A stretch of DNA of 44,035 bases from Bacteroidaceae bacterium (GCA_017469925.1 JAFUFK010000018.1:1-44035); one strand, 5' to 3'. Counted from the first letter of the stretch, positions 19,356-29,125 are shown. Numbers and translations: made by a program. The notes: generated by a model from the sequence alone, not told the origin.

Positions 19356-20453
19356 TTACTTCATTGAATTCCAATACTTTATAAGCCGTCTAAGTTCCTT
19401 CTTTGTCACCTGCACCACGGCCCCGTGCTTCTGTTCCGAGAAGTTGGTGCGGTGCAAGGGGCTATGGCCATCGTCGAAATAGCCCAGGGGATGGAAGGTC
19501 CGAAAGTCCTCGGTCTCGCAGAAATAGAAATTGTGAGGTTGCATCGAGTAGCGGTCCTGCATCAATATCCATCTGTGCTGTCCGATGAGTTTCCATACCA
19601 TAGGTGCTTCATGTACGGCAGACAAGCTGTCGTTGAAAGTCGGGTCGATGACATAGGGGCCTGTGAGATGGGGACTGGTACTATGACGTGGATGCCCATG
19701 CTCAGTGGTGAAGAGGTGGTAGGTGTCGCCAATCTTAATGATATCGGAGTCTATCATGCTTTTAGTGAAGGCCCCACTTTCGTCGCGCGGTGCACTGAAC
19801 AGGAGGGATGGTTCCGAGGTCATGGCAGAGAAGTCGTCGTTCATATAGACGTAACGGATATGATTGCGACCACGGAAGAAACGCGTCGTGAAATGCATCA
19901 TCACCTGCTGCCGTTCCTCGTCGAAAGTCATCTCCGGTGCCCACACGCAACCCACATCCTTCCACGAGACAGGCTTTCTCTCGCCGTCCACTTCAGCCGT
20001 AGGGCAGGTGAGCGACGAGAAGTCGAGGTTCGTGCGGTGCCAGTGGATAAGGTCTTTGCTTCGCAGCAAGACGAGACCACGATTGTTGCCCCAGTCGTAG
20101 AGTTTGCCGTCACGTTCCCATTCCGTCGTGCGCACACCGTCGCGCTGGCCAAAGACATGCAGGTCAGTCATTGCCACCAAGAAAGCACCATCCTTAGGGT
20201 TGCGGAAGATGTAGGGGTCGCGGATGCCCTTCTGTACGGCTATAGTGTCGCCCGCCATAATGGGACGGTCGTCGTTCAGGGCAGTCCAGGTATAACCGTC
20301 CCAGCTATAAGCCATGTGCAGGCCGTGATCGGCATCCTTGTGATACACCATCACATACCCCGCCATGTCACACTCAGTGGGCACTCCCGACTTGGCTGAA
20401 GCCATAGAGAGCTGAAAGGCTGCACAAAGCAGCATAAGAGTAAGGCGTTTCAT
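19356..20453 (-). CDS. GH43-family glycosidase, single domain
   Basis: 365 residues with signal peptide. One propeller domain with GIRDPYIFRNPKDG (Asp), MIDSDIIKIGDTYHLF (Asp) and HEAPMVWKL (Glu), matching the GH43 triad. It resembles the first domain of the GH43-GH43 protein. Likely action is on arabinofuranosyl or galactosyl side chains; no linkage can be assigned. The PL11 gene ends 2 bases before its start codon, so translation of the two is probably coupled. The gap to the next gene (54 bases) is A+T-rich with no clear promoter. Confidence 0.85.
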   Translation of the reverse strand: MKRLTLMLLCAAFQLSMASAKSGVPTECDMAGYVMVYHKDADHGLHMAYSWDGYTWTALNDDRPIMAGDTIAVQKGIRDPYIFRNPKDGAFLVAMTDLHVFGQRDGVRTTEWERDGKLYDWGNNRGLVLLRSKDLIHWHRTNLDFSSLTCPTAEVDGERKPVSWKDVGCVWAPEMTFDEERQQVMMHFTTRFFRGRNHIRYVYMNDDFSAMTSEPSLLFSAPRDESGAFTKSMIDSDIIKIGDTYHLFTTEHGHPRHSTSPHLTGPYVIDPTFNDSLSAVHEAPMVWKLIGQHRWILMQDRYSMQPHNFYFCETEDFRTFHPLGYFDDGHSPLHRTNFSEQKHGAVVQVTKKELRRLIKYWNSMK

Positions 20454-20455
20454 TT

Positions 20456-22846
20456 CTATTTCAATATTTTCTTTCCATCCTGAATATAGACTCCCTTAAC
20501 TGGCTGACGGCTGAGTTTGCGGCCCGAGAGGTCGTAGCAGTCGCCGCCTTCACTTCTCACGTATCCCTTTTCACTTCTCACTTCCTCAATACCCGTAGGG
20601 TCCTTGACGTTGATGATAAAGACGACGGGGGTGTCCAAGCCGTTGGAGGGAGTCGTGGGATTGAGCACAAACTGCCATTCGCCCATCTCGTCGAGTTTGC
20701 CGGAGAAGATAAGGTTGCAGAGGCGCATGTCCTGTGTCAGTTCCAGTCCCTCAGGGAGGGCCGCCAGCGTGGTGCCGCTGGGAGTGATAACCTGGGCGAG
20801 TGTGGCACCCAGGCAGTTGTTGTAGTGGACGGGAAGCGTGAAGGTAAGTCCCTGTCCGACGTCGGCACGCTCCTGGCCCAGACGGGCAGCAGTGGCATCG
20901 GGCAGGTAGTAGCCCAGGTGGGGCGGCTGGTTGTAGCCCACGTTCTGCCAGGCTATGCCCATGCGATACACATGGTCGTAGAGCAGACAGGGCACGCGGA
21001 CTGCCGACTCGAGACTGCTGGAGAAGATGTTCAGCGTCGTCTTGTCGTCGCCGTTGTAGAAGATGAGTTCCTCGCGCCAGTCACCGAAAATGTCGGCCTG
21101 CAGGCAAGGGGTGTTCTTCGTACCGTTGCACGACAGCGTGTAGCCGTGCTCGAAGAGGCGTTTCCCATCGACCACCAATCCGCCCTGGTTGTATTTCTCG
21201 AGGAAGGGCTGGTTGTGGTAGCCACCCTTGTCGTTGATGATTTCGTCATAGACATCACCGTCCCAGTAGATGCGGAAGTTCTGGGCCGAGGCGCCACCTA
21301 CGATGTTGCCCATGGGGGCGTTGTACATGTTATAGTCGCCGAAGTAGCAGAACTCGTAGCCACGGTCGGGGGTGAAGTCGGCAGCAATGCCGCGGGCCGT
21401 GTCGCCGTCGCCCGTCATGTGGATGAGCAACTGGCCCGTAGCAGCGTCGCAGATGTGAATGCCGTAGGGAGGGTCTTCGTGAATCTCAAAGACTTCCAGC
21501 CCAGGTCGGTCGGGCATGAGGTCGCCCACATGGATGGCATCGCCGTGGTTCAGGCCTGTCGACCAGAGCAGGGTGCCGTCGTGGTCGATAGCTGCGGAGC
21601 CGTAGATGACCTCGTCCATGCCGTCGCCATCGACATCGGCAACGGAGAGGTTGTGGTTGCCCTGCGAGTAGGCCGTGCAGTGAGTGGTGCCGGCATAGGT
21701 AGCGCGGGTGTAGGTGCGCACGTCCTTGTCCTTTTTCCCATTGGTCTTCAGCACGGTCTTGTTCGACAGGCTGGCGTGACGCCAGCGCGTGGAGAGGCGC
21801 TTGCCATCGAAATCGACAGCCCAAAGGTAAGCACGGGTGTAGTAGCCACGGCACATGACAGCGCTAGCGTGGGTGGGATTCGAGGCATCCAAGTGGGCCA
21901 CAACGGCCAGATAACGCTCGGAACGGTTGCCGTAGTCGTCGCCCCACAGGTCGGTGCGGCCTTCGGGAGCACCGCCCACGAAACAACCGCGGTTGGGATT
22001 GTAATAGACGGTGTGAATGGCATGGCCGTCCTGTCCGCTGAACACAGTCAGAAACTCGGGGCCGTACATCACCTGTCCGCCGCCGTTGAGATACTCCTTC
22101 TCGTTGTCCGCCTTGCGGATGACCTCCTCGTCGGCTGCGTCGCTGACATAATGGCCTGCACCATCGATGGTGCCAGGGCCGGTTTTTACAACAAACTCTG
22201 CCTTGCCGTCACCGTCGAAGTCGTAGAAGAGGAAAGGCACGTAGTGTGGGCCTGAGCGGATGTTGTGACCCATGTCGATGCGCCAGAGCCGCTGGGCCGT
22301 CATCTTGCCGTCAGCCTCCAGGATGCGGTAGCAATCGAAGAACGTAGGGCCGGTGAAGCCGCCCTGCGAGTTGTCGGCTACGTACGAGGGTTCCCACTTC
22401 ACCACGATTTCCAACGTGCCGTCGCCATCGACATCGGCCACGGAGCAGTCGTTGGGTGTGTAGGTGCTGGTATTGTCGTGAAAAGTTACGTCGGCCGGAC
22501 GGTCCAGTTTCAGCGTGGCATAGACACCCTGCCAGGGAGTGACGGAGGGCGTAGTGCTGACCTCCTTGCCATTCTGCTTGGTCACTATTTGGTACTTGGC
22601 CGTCTTAGAGCCCTGCTTGTCGAGGTAGCAGGTGGCGTTGTTGATGTCCGAGGCGATGACCGCTCCGTTGCGGACGACGTCGAATGTGGTGTAGTCGTCG
22701 TCGGTGTCGAGCATACGCCACGATACGAGATAGTTGCTGCCCGTTGAAGTCTGGGGAACGGCCATCACGTGACGGTTCAACCTCTCCTGTGCGTTGGCCA
22801 GGATGGCGACCATTGCAAATACGAATATATATAATGAACGTCTCAT
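20456..22846 (-). CDS. PL11 rhamnogalacturonan lyase
   Basis: 796 residues with signal peptide. The eight-bladed propeller of PL11 is shown by ERLNRHVMAVPQ at the start, then DVDGDGTLEIVVKW, DFDGDGKAEFVVKTGPGTIDG, repeated calcium-loop motifs (DxDGDGxxE), and a late NVGYNQPPHLGYYL. PL11 cleaves the rhamnose-galacturonic acid backbone of rhamnogalacturonan I by beta-elimination. A C-terminal tail (YDLSGRKLSRQPVKGVYIQDG, ending KKILK) resembles the sorting tails of Bacteroidetes secreted proteins, suggesting surface export, possibly by a type IX-like route. It starts 28 bases after the 1106-residue protein gene and overlaps nothing. Family is certain; endo versus exo action is not decided. Confidence 0.92.
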   Translation of the reverse strand: MRRSLYIFVFAMVAILANAQERLNRHVMAVPQTSTGSNYLVSWRMLDTDDDYTTFDVVRNGAVIASDINNATCYLDKQGSKTAKYQIVTKQNGKEVSTTPSVTPWQGVYATLKLDRPADVTFHDNTSTYTPNDCSVADVDGDGTLEIVVKWEPSYVADNSQGGFTGPTFFDCYRILEADGKMTAQRLWRIDMGHNIRSGPHYVPFLFYDFDGDGKAEFVVKTGPGTIDGAGHYVSDAADEEVIRKADNEKEYLNGGGQVMYGPEFLTVFSGQDGHAIHTVYYNPNRGCFVGGAPEGRTDLWGDDYGNRSERYLAVVAHLDASNPTHASAVMCRGYYTRAYLWAVDFDGKRLSTRWRHASLSNKTVLKTNGKKDKDVRTYTRATYAGTTHCTAYSQGNHNLSVADVDGDGMDEVIYGSAAIDHDGTLLWSTGLNHGDAIHVGDLMPDRPGLEVFEIHEDPPYGIHICDAATGQLLIHMTGDGDTARGIAADFTPDRGYEFCYFGDYNMYNAPMGNIVGGASAQNFRIYWDGDVYDEIINDKGGYHNQPFLEKYNQGGLVVDGKRLFEHGYTLSCNGTKNTPCLQADIFGDWREELIFYNGDDKTTLNIFSSSLESAVRVPCLLYDHVYRMGIAWQNVGYNQPPHLGYYLPDATAARLGQERADVGQGLTFTLPVHYNNCLGATLAQVITPSGTTLAALPEGLELTQDMRLCNLIFSGKLDEMGEWQFVLNPTTPSNGLDTPVVFIINVKDPTGIEEVRSEKGYVRSEGGDCYDLSGRKLSRQPVKGVYIQDGKKILK

Positions 22847-22873
22847 ACCATTAAATTCTTAGTTTATAATCCT

Positions 22874-25800
22874 TCATTCTTCAATATGCAAAACACCCAG
22901 GTATTCCAACTTCCAGTTGTCCAGCATCGTCCAGTCGCGGCGGATGGTAGTGGTCTTGCGCATACCGATGCGCAGTTTGCCGCTGGTCACCTGCACCTCA
23001 ATGCTATTGCCCGTATAGTAGCCAGCAGCGAAGTAGGCAGCGGCCGAAGACATATTATTGGGGATCCACCATTGGCCAAGGTTTATCTCTCCGCTCACGC
23101 CGAGGGCTGTCGTAGCAGCACCCGTGAATACGCTCTGCATCTTCGTTGTCGTAGTCTTTCCACCGGTAGTGGCGTAGAACTGAACGTTCATCACGGCATC
23201 TTCGTTGCCACCGACCTTGGATTCGTATGCGGGGCCTTCGAGCCCGGCACGGTAGAAGCCCTGCACGCTCACACGGTAGGTGCCGTCAGGCAGACCTACG
23301 AGGTCCTGATAGCAGTCGAAGTTCGTATTGAAGAACTCGGCATTCTGCAGGTTATTGGTCGCATCAATACTGGGAGCCGTACCCTGCCAGCCTTCATTGT
23401 CGTTGTTCTCATAGCGTGGATTGATGATGAACTTGTCGGTCAGGTCGAGCGGATTCTCGCGCGACGCATCCTTCAACTCGTCTTCTATCATCTTGTTCGT
23501 AAGGCTCACGATGGCTGCGGTCAGTTCTTCCTGTGTGCTGGCGGTATTCTCGTAAACCGTTTGCTCTGCAGTGACGTCGATTCTTGCTGCCTGGGCTTCG
23601 TCGAGCACTTCCTTCAGTTGGAGGGCTGTCTTGAAAGTAGCCACAGCTGTCTGGTAAGCGTTGTAGTCGGCAGTGCTGACCACGGCCCAGTCCGTGAGAT
23701 AGATGCCCTCGCCCGGCTCCTCATCGGCAAAGAGCAGTGCAGCCAGACGGGTCTGCAGGTCGTACTCGAAGAGGTCGAGACCCATCATGGCTCCGGGATA
23801 GTTCGTCTGGTTGTACGACGGGTTGGGGGCGGTCATCATCAGTTTGAAAGTCTTGTCCTTGCCGGGCACCACCAGCCAGTAGCACTCGGTGGCTGTCTCT
23901 GCATCGACGTACATCGCGCCATTGGTGGTGACGAACATCGTGCGCCATGCCTTCTTGGCTTCAGAATAGTTGGTCAGCTTCACGACATCGCCATTCTGTA
24001 TGAACTTCACTTTCAGTCCGGCCTCGCCGATGCTGGCCTGCGTACCGTAACTGTTGCCCTCGGTGTAGAATCGGGCTGCACCTACGTTATAGAGATAGCA
24101 CTCCTGATTGACGACGAATTCGCAGAGGGCAACTTGAGGCTTCTGCCAGATGCCGTCGTCCTCGTCTTCGAAGTTCAGTATCACGCCTGTGACCTGACCA
24201 ATGCCGAACTTGCTGATAACAGATGAAAGCGAAGTCTCTACGGGGGCAGCCTTCACGTTGCCGCTACCCGTCAGTGTGGTCACAGCCTCGCCACGATAGA
24301 TATAGGCTTTGCCAGCCTCGGGCTTCTTCACCTCCTGAAGGTTCAGCGTATTGCCTTCGCGGCTCTTCACCTCGTAGAACGTGCCGTCGGCACCGCCCGT
24401 AATGGCGAAGGGCAGACAGACAGCCGTAGCCACGCCTGCTTCAATATGACCATAGAAAGTGGCCTTGTTTGCGATGAAATCAATGTTTCCTGCAAATTCG
24501 TAGCCGTCGCAGAGCACAAGGTTGGCCACAGTCCCGCCCACCAAGTCGTTGTTCAGTTTGGCACCACTGATGGTGGTGATGGCACCATTAGAGGTGAAGA
24601 GGCGGTTGGGGTTCGTGGTAGTCAGGTCGCAGACGAGGGCATGGGCGGTGGCATCTATGCCGTCGGTGTATTCCACCGCATAGGTCTCTGTGCCATCGCT
24701 CATATAATAAAGATGTACGTCGGCCACGCTTACTTTTCCGTCGCCCTCGGTCACAAACTCTATTTTCAAGTGTCCGTCCTCGTCGAGTGTGCCGATTGCC
24801 GTGGCCCAGTCCCAACCCTGTGCGTTCTCACCAGTATTGAACCCGCCCAGTGTGCTGTACGGCATCTTTACACCGTTCATATTCAATTGGTCGTTTACAG
24901 AATTGGCGCCGTGGTTTATAACGGTTTCACCGCTGTTGTCAGCCAAGCGGGCTGTAACGGCCGTACCATTCGCGCCACGCACAGCAGCCACCACCTTGTA
25001 AGTGCCGTGGGGCATGTTCTTGACGGTCTGCAGCATCACGCTGCCGTCCTCGCTAGCCTCGAAGGCATAGCCACTGCCTCGATAGAGTTGACACAGACCC
25101 CGCTCGCCGCCCCACCAACCGTCGGCACTGCGCTCGAAGGTGGGGTTCTGCAAGAGCCCAGTGGCATCTCCCTTGGCCTCAAGTATCGCCGTCTTGTTGG
25201 CTGCTGCTGCGGCGGCGTCGACTATACCCTCACCAGAAGATAGATAATCCACATAGTCGCTCTCCGTAATCAGCGCCCAGCGAGCGTAAGCAGGCTTGGT
25301 GCTTGTGGCATTGGTGCCATCAATATACATTGTCTTGCCCTTCACCTCGGCGTTGGTCTCCGTGAAGTCGTTCGTGTAGATGTAATATAGTTTCTCTGCT
25401 TCCTCGCCTGCAGGAGCCTCAATGGTCCACTTCGTACTGGCGGCATCGCCGTCGCTCCACAGGTACTGGCCCTTATATACACCGATTTTCAGGTATTTCC
25501 CCGATTCTCCAGAGATAAGGAACGAAGAGCCCGTAGGGGTAAGGTCTACCGTGGCTTTGGGTTCGTCGCTCAATGTGCGATTGGCCGTATTGAGGAACTT
25601 CTGGTTAAGCATATCATAGAGATAGTACGTACCTTTCTCTTCCGGAATAGCACTGCGATATTTCACCGGGATTGCATTCGTCCTGGCAATATTGATATAT
25701 ATAGCCGGACTGATAAGCGCCCACTGGCAGTCGGCAGTCGGCGTCGTATCGGCATTCGTGCCGTTGGCATAGAAGGTGCCGGTCTTACCGTCCAAGGTCT

Positions 25801-26194
25801 CGCTGGCAGCACGCTTCAGCTGGTAGGTGCGTTCCTTGCCGCTGATGGCCTCGAAGACCCAGACAGCCTCTTCCGCACCGGCAGTGCCGTCGGTCCACAA
25901 GTACTGCTTATTCCAGGAACCCGTCTTCAGGTACTTTCCGTCACTGAAACGCAGAATATAGCCCGTGCCGCTCTTGGCCAGCGTTACCTCGGCTGGGGCA
26001 TTGCTCAACCCTGGGAAGTTGTTGCTCAGGCGCACCAGAAATTGGCCTTGATTGACATTGTAAAGGTAGTAGGTCCCGACACCCACCTCGGCATAGCAGG
26101 TAGCAGGCAGTACGTCGGCCTTCGTCTCTTGCATAGAAAGTAGAGCAATAAGCACGAGAGCTACGCCTCTGATAAACTTTGTCTTCATACGCAT
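22874..26194 (-). CDS. 1106-residue secreted modular protein, probably glycan-binding
   Basis: First gene of the minus-strand cluster. A signal peptide (start at 26194, or two codons later at 26188) is followed by repeats opening with YYLYNVNQGQFL (~42), YYLYDMLNQKFL (~192) and ECYLYNVGAARFY (~720), each continuing with LKxGxxxxQYLWxDG-like text; these look like ricin/fascin-type beta-trefoil units. Between them are a segment NPTFERSADGWWGGERG typical of CBM-like jelly rolls and a self-contained beta-rich part. The C-terminal ~190 residues (FIINPRYENNDNEGWQGTAP) form a second NPxFE-type module. No catalytic motif is recognised. It probably binds a glycan on or near the cell surface and may take the place of a SusD/SusE-like binder; that is inference. 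Confidence 0.7.
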   Translation of the reverse strand: MRMKTKFIRGVALVLIALLSMQETKADVLPATCYAEVGVGTYYLYNVNQGQFLVRLSNNFPGLSNAPAEVTLAKSGTGYILRFSDGKYLKTGSWNKQYLWTDGTAGAEEAVWVFEAISGKERTYQLKRAASETLDGKTGTFYANGTNADTTPTADCQWALISPAIYINIARTNAIPVKYRSAIPEEKGTYYLYDMLNQKFLNTANRTLSDEPKATVDLTPTGSSFLISGESGKYLKIGVYKGQYLWSDGDAASTKWTIEAPAGEEAEKLYYIYTNDFTETNAEVKGKTMYIDGTNATSTKPAYARWALITESDYVDYLSSGEGIVDAAAAAANKTAILEAKGDATGLLQNPTFERSADGWWGGERGLCQLYRGSGYAFEASEDGSVMLQTVKNMPHGTYKVVAAVRGANGTAVTARLADNSGETVINHGANSVNDQLNMNGVKMPYSTLGGFNTGENAQGWDWATAIGTLDEDGHLKIEFVTEGDGKVSVADVHLYYMSDGTETYAVEYTDGIDATAHALVCDLTTTNPNRLFTSNGAITTISGAKLNNDLVGGTVANLVLCDGYEFAGNIDFIANKATFYGHIEAGVATAVCLPFAITGGADGTFYEVKSREGNTLNLQEVKKPEAGKAYIYRGEAVTTLTGSGNVKAAPVETSLSSVISKFGIGQVTGVILNFEDEDDGIWQKPQVALCEFVVNQECYLYNVGAARFYTEGNSYGTQASIGEAGLKVKFIQNGDVVKLTNYSEAKKAWRTMFVTTNGAMYVDAETATECYWLVVPGKDKTFKLMMTAPNPSYNQTNYPGAMMGLDLFEYDLQTRLAALLFADEEPGEGIYLTDWAVVSTADYNAYQTAVATFKTALQLKEVLDEAQAARIDVTAEQTVYENTASTQEELTAAIVSLTNKMIEDELKDASRENPLDLTDKFIINPRYENNDNEGWQGTAPSIDATNNLQNAEFFNTNFDCYQDLVGLPDGTYRVSVQGFYRAGLEGPAYESKVGGNEDAVMNVQFYATTGGKTTTTKMQSVFTGAATTALGVSGEINLGQWWIPNNMSSAAAYFAAGYYTGNSIEVQVTSGKLRIGMRKTTTIRRDWTMLDNWKLEYLGVLHIEE

Positions 26195-26227
26195 TTGTGT
26201 TGATACTGATTAGATTCGTTTCGACTG

Positions 26228-26235
26228 CAAATGTA
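26228..26235 (-). promoter_or_regulatory. -7 box TACATTTG upstream of the carbohydrate cluster
   Basis: Plus-strand CAAATGTA reads TACATTTG on the minus strand, 33 bp before the 26194 start. A -33 TTTG is not evident at the expected place, as might fit an activator-dependent promoter. The gap 26195-26319 also holds the 14-bp palindrome GAAACAATTGTTTC at 26305-26318, right at the end of the regulator gene. Confidence 0.55.
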
Positions 26236-26319
26236 GGTAATAGGGACGAACATAGGAAGCTTTCTGGTTACATAGTGCGAGAAGGCTAGTGCGGACAGGG
26301 GAATGAAACAATTGTTTCC

Positions 26320-29052
26320 CTACTTTGAAACATAGTCACGGGGCAAGACGCCAAACTTCTCCTTGAAGCATTTGGAGAAATACTTGGGTGTAGCAAAGCC
26401 GACCTTACGGGCTACATCAGCGAGGACGGCGTCAGGATTCTGCTGTAACAACTGGGCAGCCTTCTTCAGTCGGATATCACGGATAAAGTCGGTAGGAGAC
26501 TGCCCCGTAAGCTCCTGTATGCGACGGTACAACGTAATACGGCTCATGAAGAGGTCGTCGCTGAGGGACGAGACATTATAGTCTGGCCGACTGAGGTTTT
26601 CCTCCACCTTAGCGATGGCACGGCGCAAGAGGTCGTCGTCACGTCGGGCCGAGGCAATGTCCTCGCGTTTCAGTTCAATCTCGTCCAACCGCACTTCACG
26701 CCGACGACGTATCAAGTGGCGAAGCAGACTGATGCGGTTCTCAAGTCGCCAGATGCCGTAGCCGAGCACGAAGACGATAGCCACATAAAGCAGGCGGGCC
26801 CACCAGGTCTCGTACCAATAGGCGGCACGATGAATCAGCAAGACCTCCACGGGCGAACTCCAGCAGCCATATCGGTCGGTAGCCATAACTCGGAGTTGGT
26901 GACTGCCCTTCCCAAGGTTGGTGAGGATGATAGAGTTAGTGCCCTGGGGCAGATATATCCAGTCGCGGTTGACACCTTCTAACTGATAAGCAAAACTGAT
27001 AGCGGAAACGTGCCGGTGGTCGAGAGTGGTTAGGTGGAGGGTAATGTCCTGTTCCGAAGCCTTTAAGCGCAGTTCCATAACGTCGTCCCCTATGAGGCGC
27101 TTCGCACCATCAATACCTACCGAAGACACTCTCGGACGGACATCGACGGCCCCCTGCTGGCCAAGTTCGGCACTCGAAGGGACCTCCAGCAAAGCCCCTG
27201 CCCCATCGATGCCCATACAATTTGTTGCAACAGGCTCCAGCGCATAGAAATAACTGACATCAACAAAGGGATCAACATTACGAACGACACGGAAGGCACG
27301 GCTCCGCGGCGCATACTCAACCAGTTGCTGATCGGTAAGCGTCCAGACGTGGCCCAGGCCATCCGTGCGTATGTTCCGGATAGGTACAGCATCGCTACTG
27401 CAGAGCAGTGGTTCCTTCCTCAAAGTACCATCAACAGGCGAATAACAATAGACGTTGCCCTCATAGGTCGAGGCCCACAAAGTACCGTCAACCGTCATAG
27501 AAAGGGAAAGGAAGTCTTCCCCACTGTCGTCAATTCTTTCCAACTGACCATCGGTCGAGAGCCGATGAAGTCCCAGTGCACCCAGAGCCAGATAAACGTC
27601 ACCCTGACGACTGACATCCATGTCGGCGAGAGCAGCAGGCAAGGAAGCCAGCACGCGTAACTGGTGGCCAATGAGCGAGAGACGATAGAGACGGCATTGG
27701 GAGGCAATATAGAGATGTTGTTCGTCACATTCTACGATATTGCGTACTTCCTCGTTCTGAGGAAGATCCGTCACCGTTTCTTCACGGACCTGTCCATTCT
27801 CCTGCCACAGGCGAAAGACATGATTACCGCTGGAGGCCCAAATGCCACCCAGACTACTCCGCTGAAGGGTGCGTCCGACCTTTCGGGGCGAAGGCTCTAC
27901 GCTATCTGTCAAACGGTCATATAGCATCAGCCCTTGACGACCTTGCCATATCCAAATATAGCGACCACCATCGAACACCGCACGGTCGGCCAAGAGCGGG
28001 AAACCCGTCGCCCGCCGGATGGCCTCGACGGCGTGGCGCGTAATACCCCCTTCGGGCGAGGAGACGACAAAGGTGTGTGGCGTATAACCTGCCACATAGA
28101 CATCACCATCGCGGCTCTCGAGCATCTGGTCAAGTATCTTGTTTCCCTCTGGCAGAAGCCCCGTCAAGGGGAACTCCCGCAACTGTCCATCAGGGGCAAG
28201 GCTGTAGGCATATAGGTTGTCGAGCGTGGTCACCCAAAACAACCCGTGCCGGCTGTCGCGCAGCATGTTCAGTCCGTGGTCACGCCCGTGAGAACCCATC
28301 GTGGCTGTTTGCGGAGTCAGCCGGCAGACGTTGCCCTCCACAGTCATACGCTGGATGCCCGCTCCGCTGGTCAACACCCAATAGCAGCCCAACTCTCTAT
28401 CCTCCAGCATCTGCAAGGGTGTCTCCCCAATGGGCCAGCGTAGGGGTTCAAAGCCTTTCCCTCCTTGCTGCATTCTCATTAGTCCCCCACCCCACAGCAG
28501 GGCAAAGATAGTACCGCGGCTGTCCTCGTAGAAACTGGACACCGATGTCCTCTCCCCTCGGAGTCGGCAATCGTGGGCCTCGGTGACCTGTCCGTCGGCC
28601 TGGCACTGGTAGATACATCCTTTGGAGGCAGCCCAAAGGTGCCCCTCGCGGTCGGCCATGAGGGCATCAATGCGCTGGGGCAGTGAATCGAGGGCTATAC
28701 GCGAAATCTGGTAGTCGTGCTTATTGATGTGGAAGAGGCCATCGCTGGTACCAAAGAGGATATCGCCCGAGGCCAACTCTGCCAAGCAATGTACCTGACA
28801 GGCCTCACTAGGATTCGCCGTACAAGCAGGACGGAAAACATCTATCTGATAACCATTGTCGCGACACAGTCCACCCCCTTCCGTCCCATACCACAAATAG
28901 CCCTCACGGTCTTGCCAAATGCAGTGGATGCTGGCCATGGGCAGTTGTGACTGGGTGGGCAGATAGTGCGCGACAAACTGCTGTGCACGAAACGGCAGGA
29001 CAGAGAGGGTAGCCAGAGCAAGGAGGGTAAAGAGGCTGGAGACTTGTTTCAT
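26320..29052 (-). CDS. Membrane sensor-regulator: Reg_prop propeller, Y_Y_Y domain, one TM, AraC domain (no kinase)
   Basis: 910 residues. A signal peptide is followed by a large beta-propeller of two-component-regulator repeats (WQDREGYLWYGTEGGGLCR, ADREGHLWAASKG), a Y_Y_Y domain near ~660-735 (ISFAYQLEGVNRDWIYLPQG), one transmembrane helix (~747-765, LLYVAIVFVLGYGIW), a basic coiled linker, and an AraC domain in the last ~95 residues (LSDDLFMSRITLYRRIQEL, then DVARKVGFATPKYFSKCFKEKFG). The HisKA, HATPase and receiver modules of a classical hybrid two-component system are missing, so the periplasmic sensor is joined directly to the DNA-binding part. Its position upstream of the lyase/glycosidase operon suggests it activates that operon on sensing a pectin fragment. 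Confidence 0.9.
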   Translation of the reverse strand: MKQVSSLFTLLALATLSVLPFRAQQFVAHYLPTQSQLPMASIHCIWQDREGYLWYGTEGGGLCRDNGYQIDVFRPACTANPSEACQVHCLAELASGDILFGTSDGLFHINKHDYQISRIALDSLPQRIDALMADREGHLWAASKGCIYQCQADGQVTEAHDCRLRGERTSVSSFYEDSRGTIFALLWGGGLMRMQQGGKGFEPLRWPIGETPLQMLEDRELGCYWVLTSGAGIQRMTVEGNVCRLTPQTATMGSHGRDHGLNMLRDSRHGLFWVTTLDNLYAYSLAPDGQLREFPLTGLLPEGNKILDQMLESRDGDVYVAGYTPHTFVVSSPEGGITRHAVEAIRRATGFPLLADRAVFDGGRYIWIWQGRQGLMLYDRLTDSVEPSPRKVGRTLQRSSLGGIWASSGNHVFRLWQENGQVREETVTDLPQNEEVRNIVECDEQHLYIASQCRLYRLSLIGHQLRVLASLPAALADMDVSRQGDVYLALGALGLHRLSTDGQLERIDDSGEDFLSLSMTVDGTLWASTYEGNVYCYSPVDGTLRKEPLLCSSDAVPIRNIRTDGLGHVWTLTDQQLVEYAPRSRAFRVVRNVDPFVDVSYFYALEPVATNCMGIDGAGALLEVPSSAELGQQGAVDVRPRVSSVGIDGAKRLIGDDVMELRLKASEQDITLHLTTLDHRHVSAISFAYQLEGVNRDWIYLPQGTNSIILTNLGKGSHQLRVMATDRYGCWSSPVEVLLIHRAAYWYETWWARLLYVAIVFVLGYGIWRLENRISLLRHLIRRRREVRLDEIELKREDIASARRDDDLLRRAIAKVEENLSRPDYNVSSLSDDLFMSRITLYRRIQELTGQSPTDFIRDIRLKKAAQLLQQNPDAVLADVARKVGFATPKYFSKCFKEKFGVLPRDYVSK

Positions 29053-29077
29053 GGTTGTTGTAAGGCTTATTCCGTGT

Positions 29078-29109
29078 CAAAGATAACCATTTATTTCGGC
29101 CAATGCAAC
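29078..29109 (-). promoter_or_regulatory. Promoter of the sensor-regulator gene
   Basis: Minus-strand -7 box TATCTTTG (plus 29078-29085, CAAAGATA) with GTTG (plus 29106-29109) 20 bp upstream, one base off TTTG. It overlaps the promoter for the divergent sigma-factor gene. Confidence 0.6.
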
Positions 29110-29125
29110 TTTTTTCCTACCTTTG
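29094..29125 (+). promoter_or_regulatory. Promoter of the ECF sigma operon
   Basis: -7 box TACCTTTG at 29118-29125 with TTTC at 29094-29097, exactly 20 bp upstream and one base off TTTG. This shows that the in-frame TTG at 29123 is promoter sequence and not a start; translation starts at the ATG at 29162. Confidence 0.65.

Noticed and set aside
20825-22255. 476-codon plus-strand frame
   Set aside because: Antisense shadow of the PL11 gene; Val/Ala/His-rich without domain patterns.
26305-26318. Palindrome GAAACAATTGTTTC as a terminator
   Set aside because: It overlaps the regulator's stop region and is not followed by a T run on the minus strand, so it is mentioned only as a palindrome near the operon promoter.
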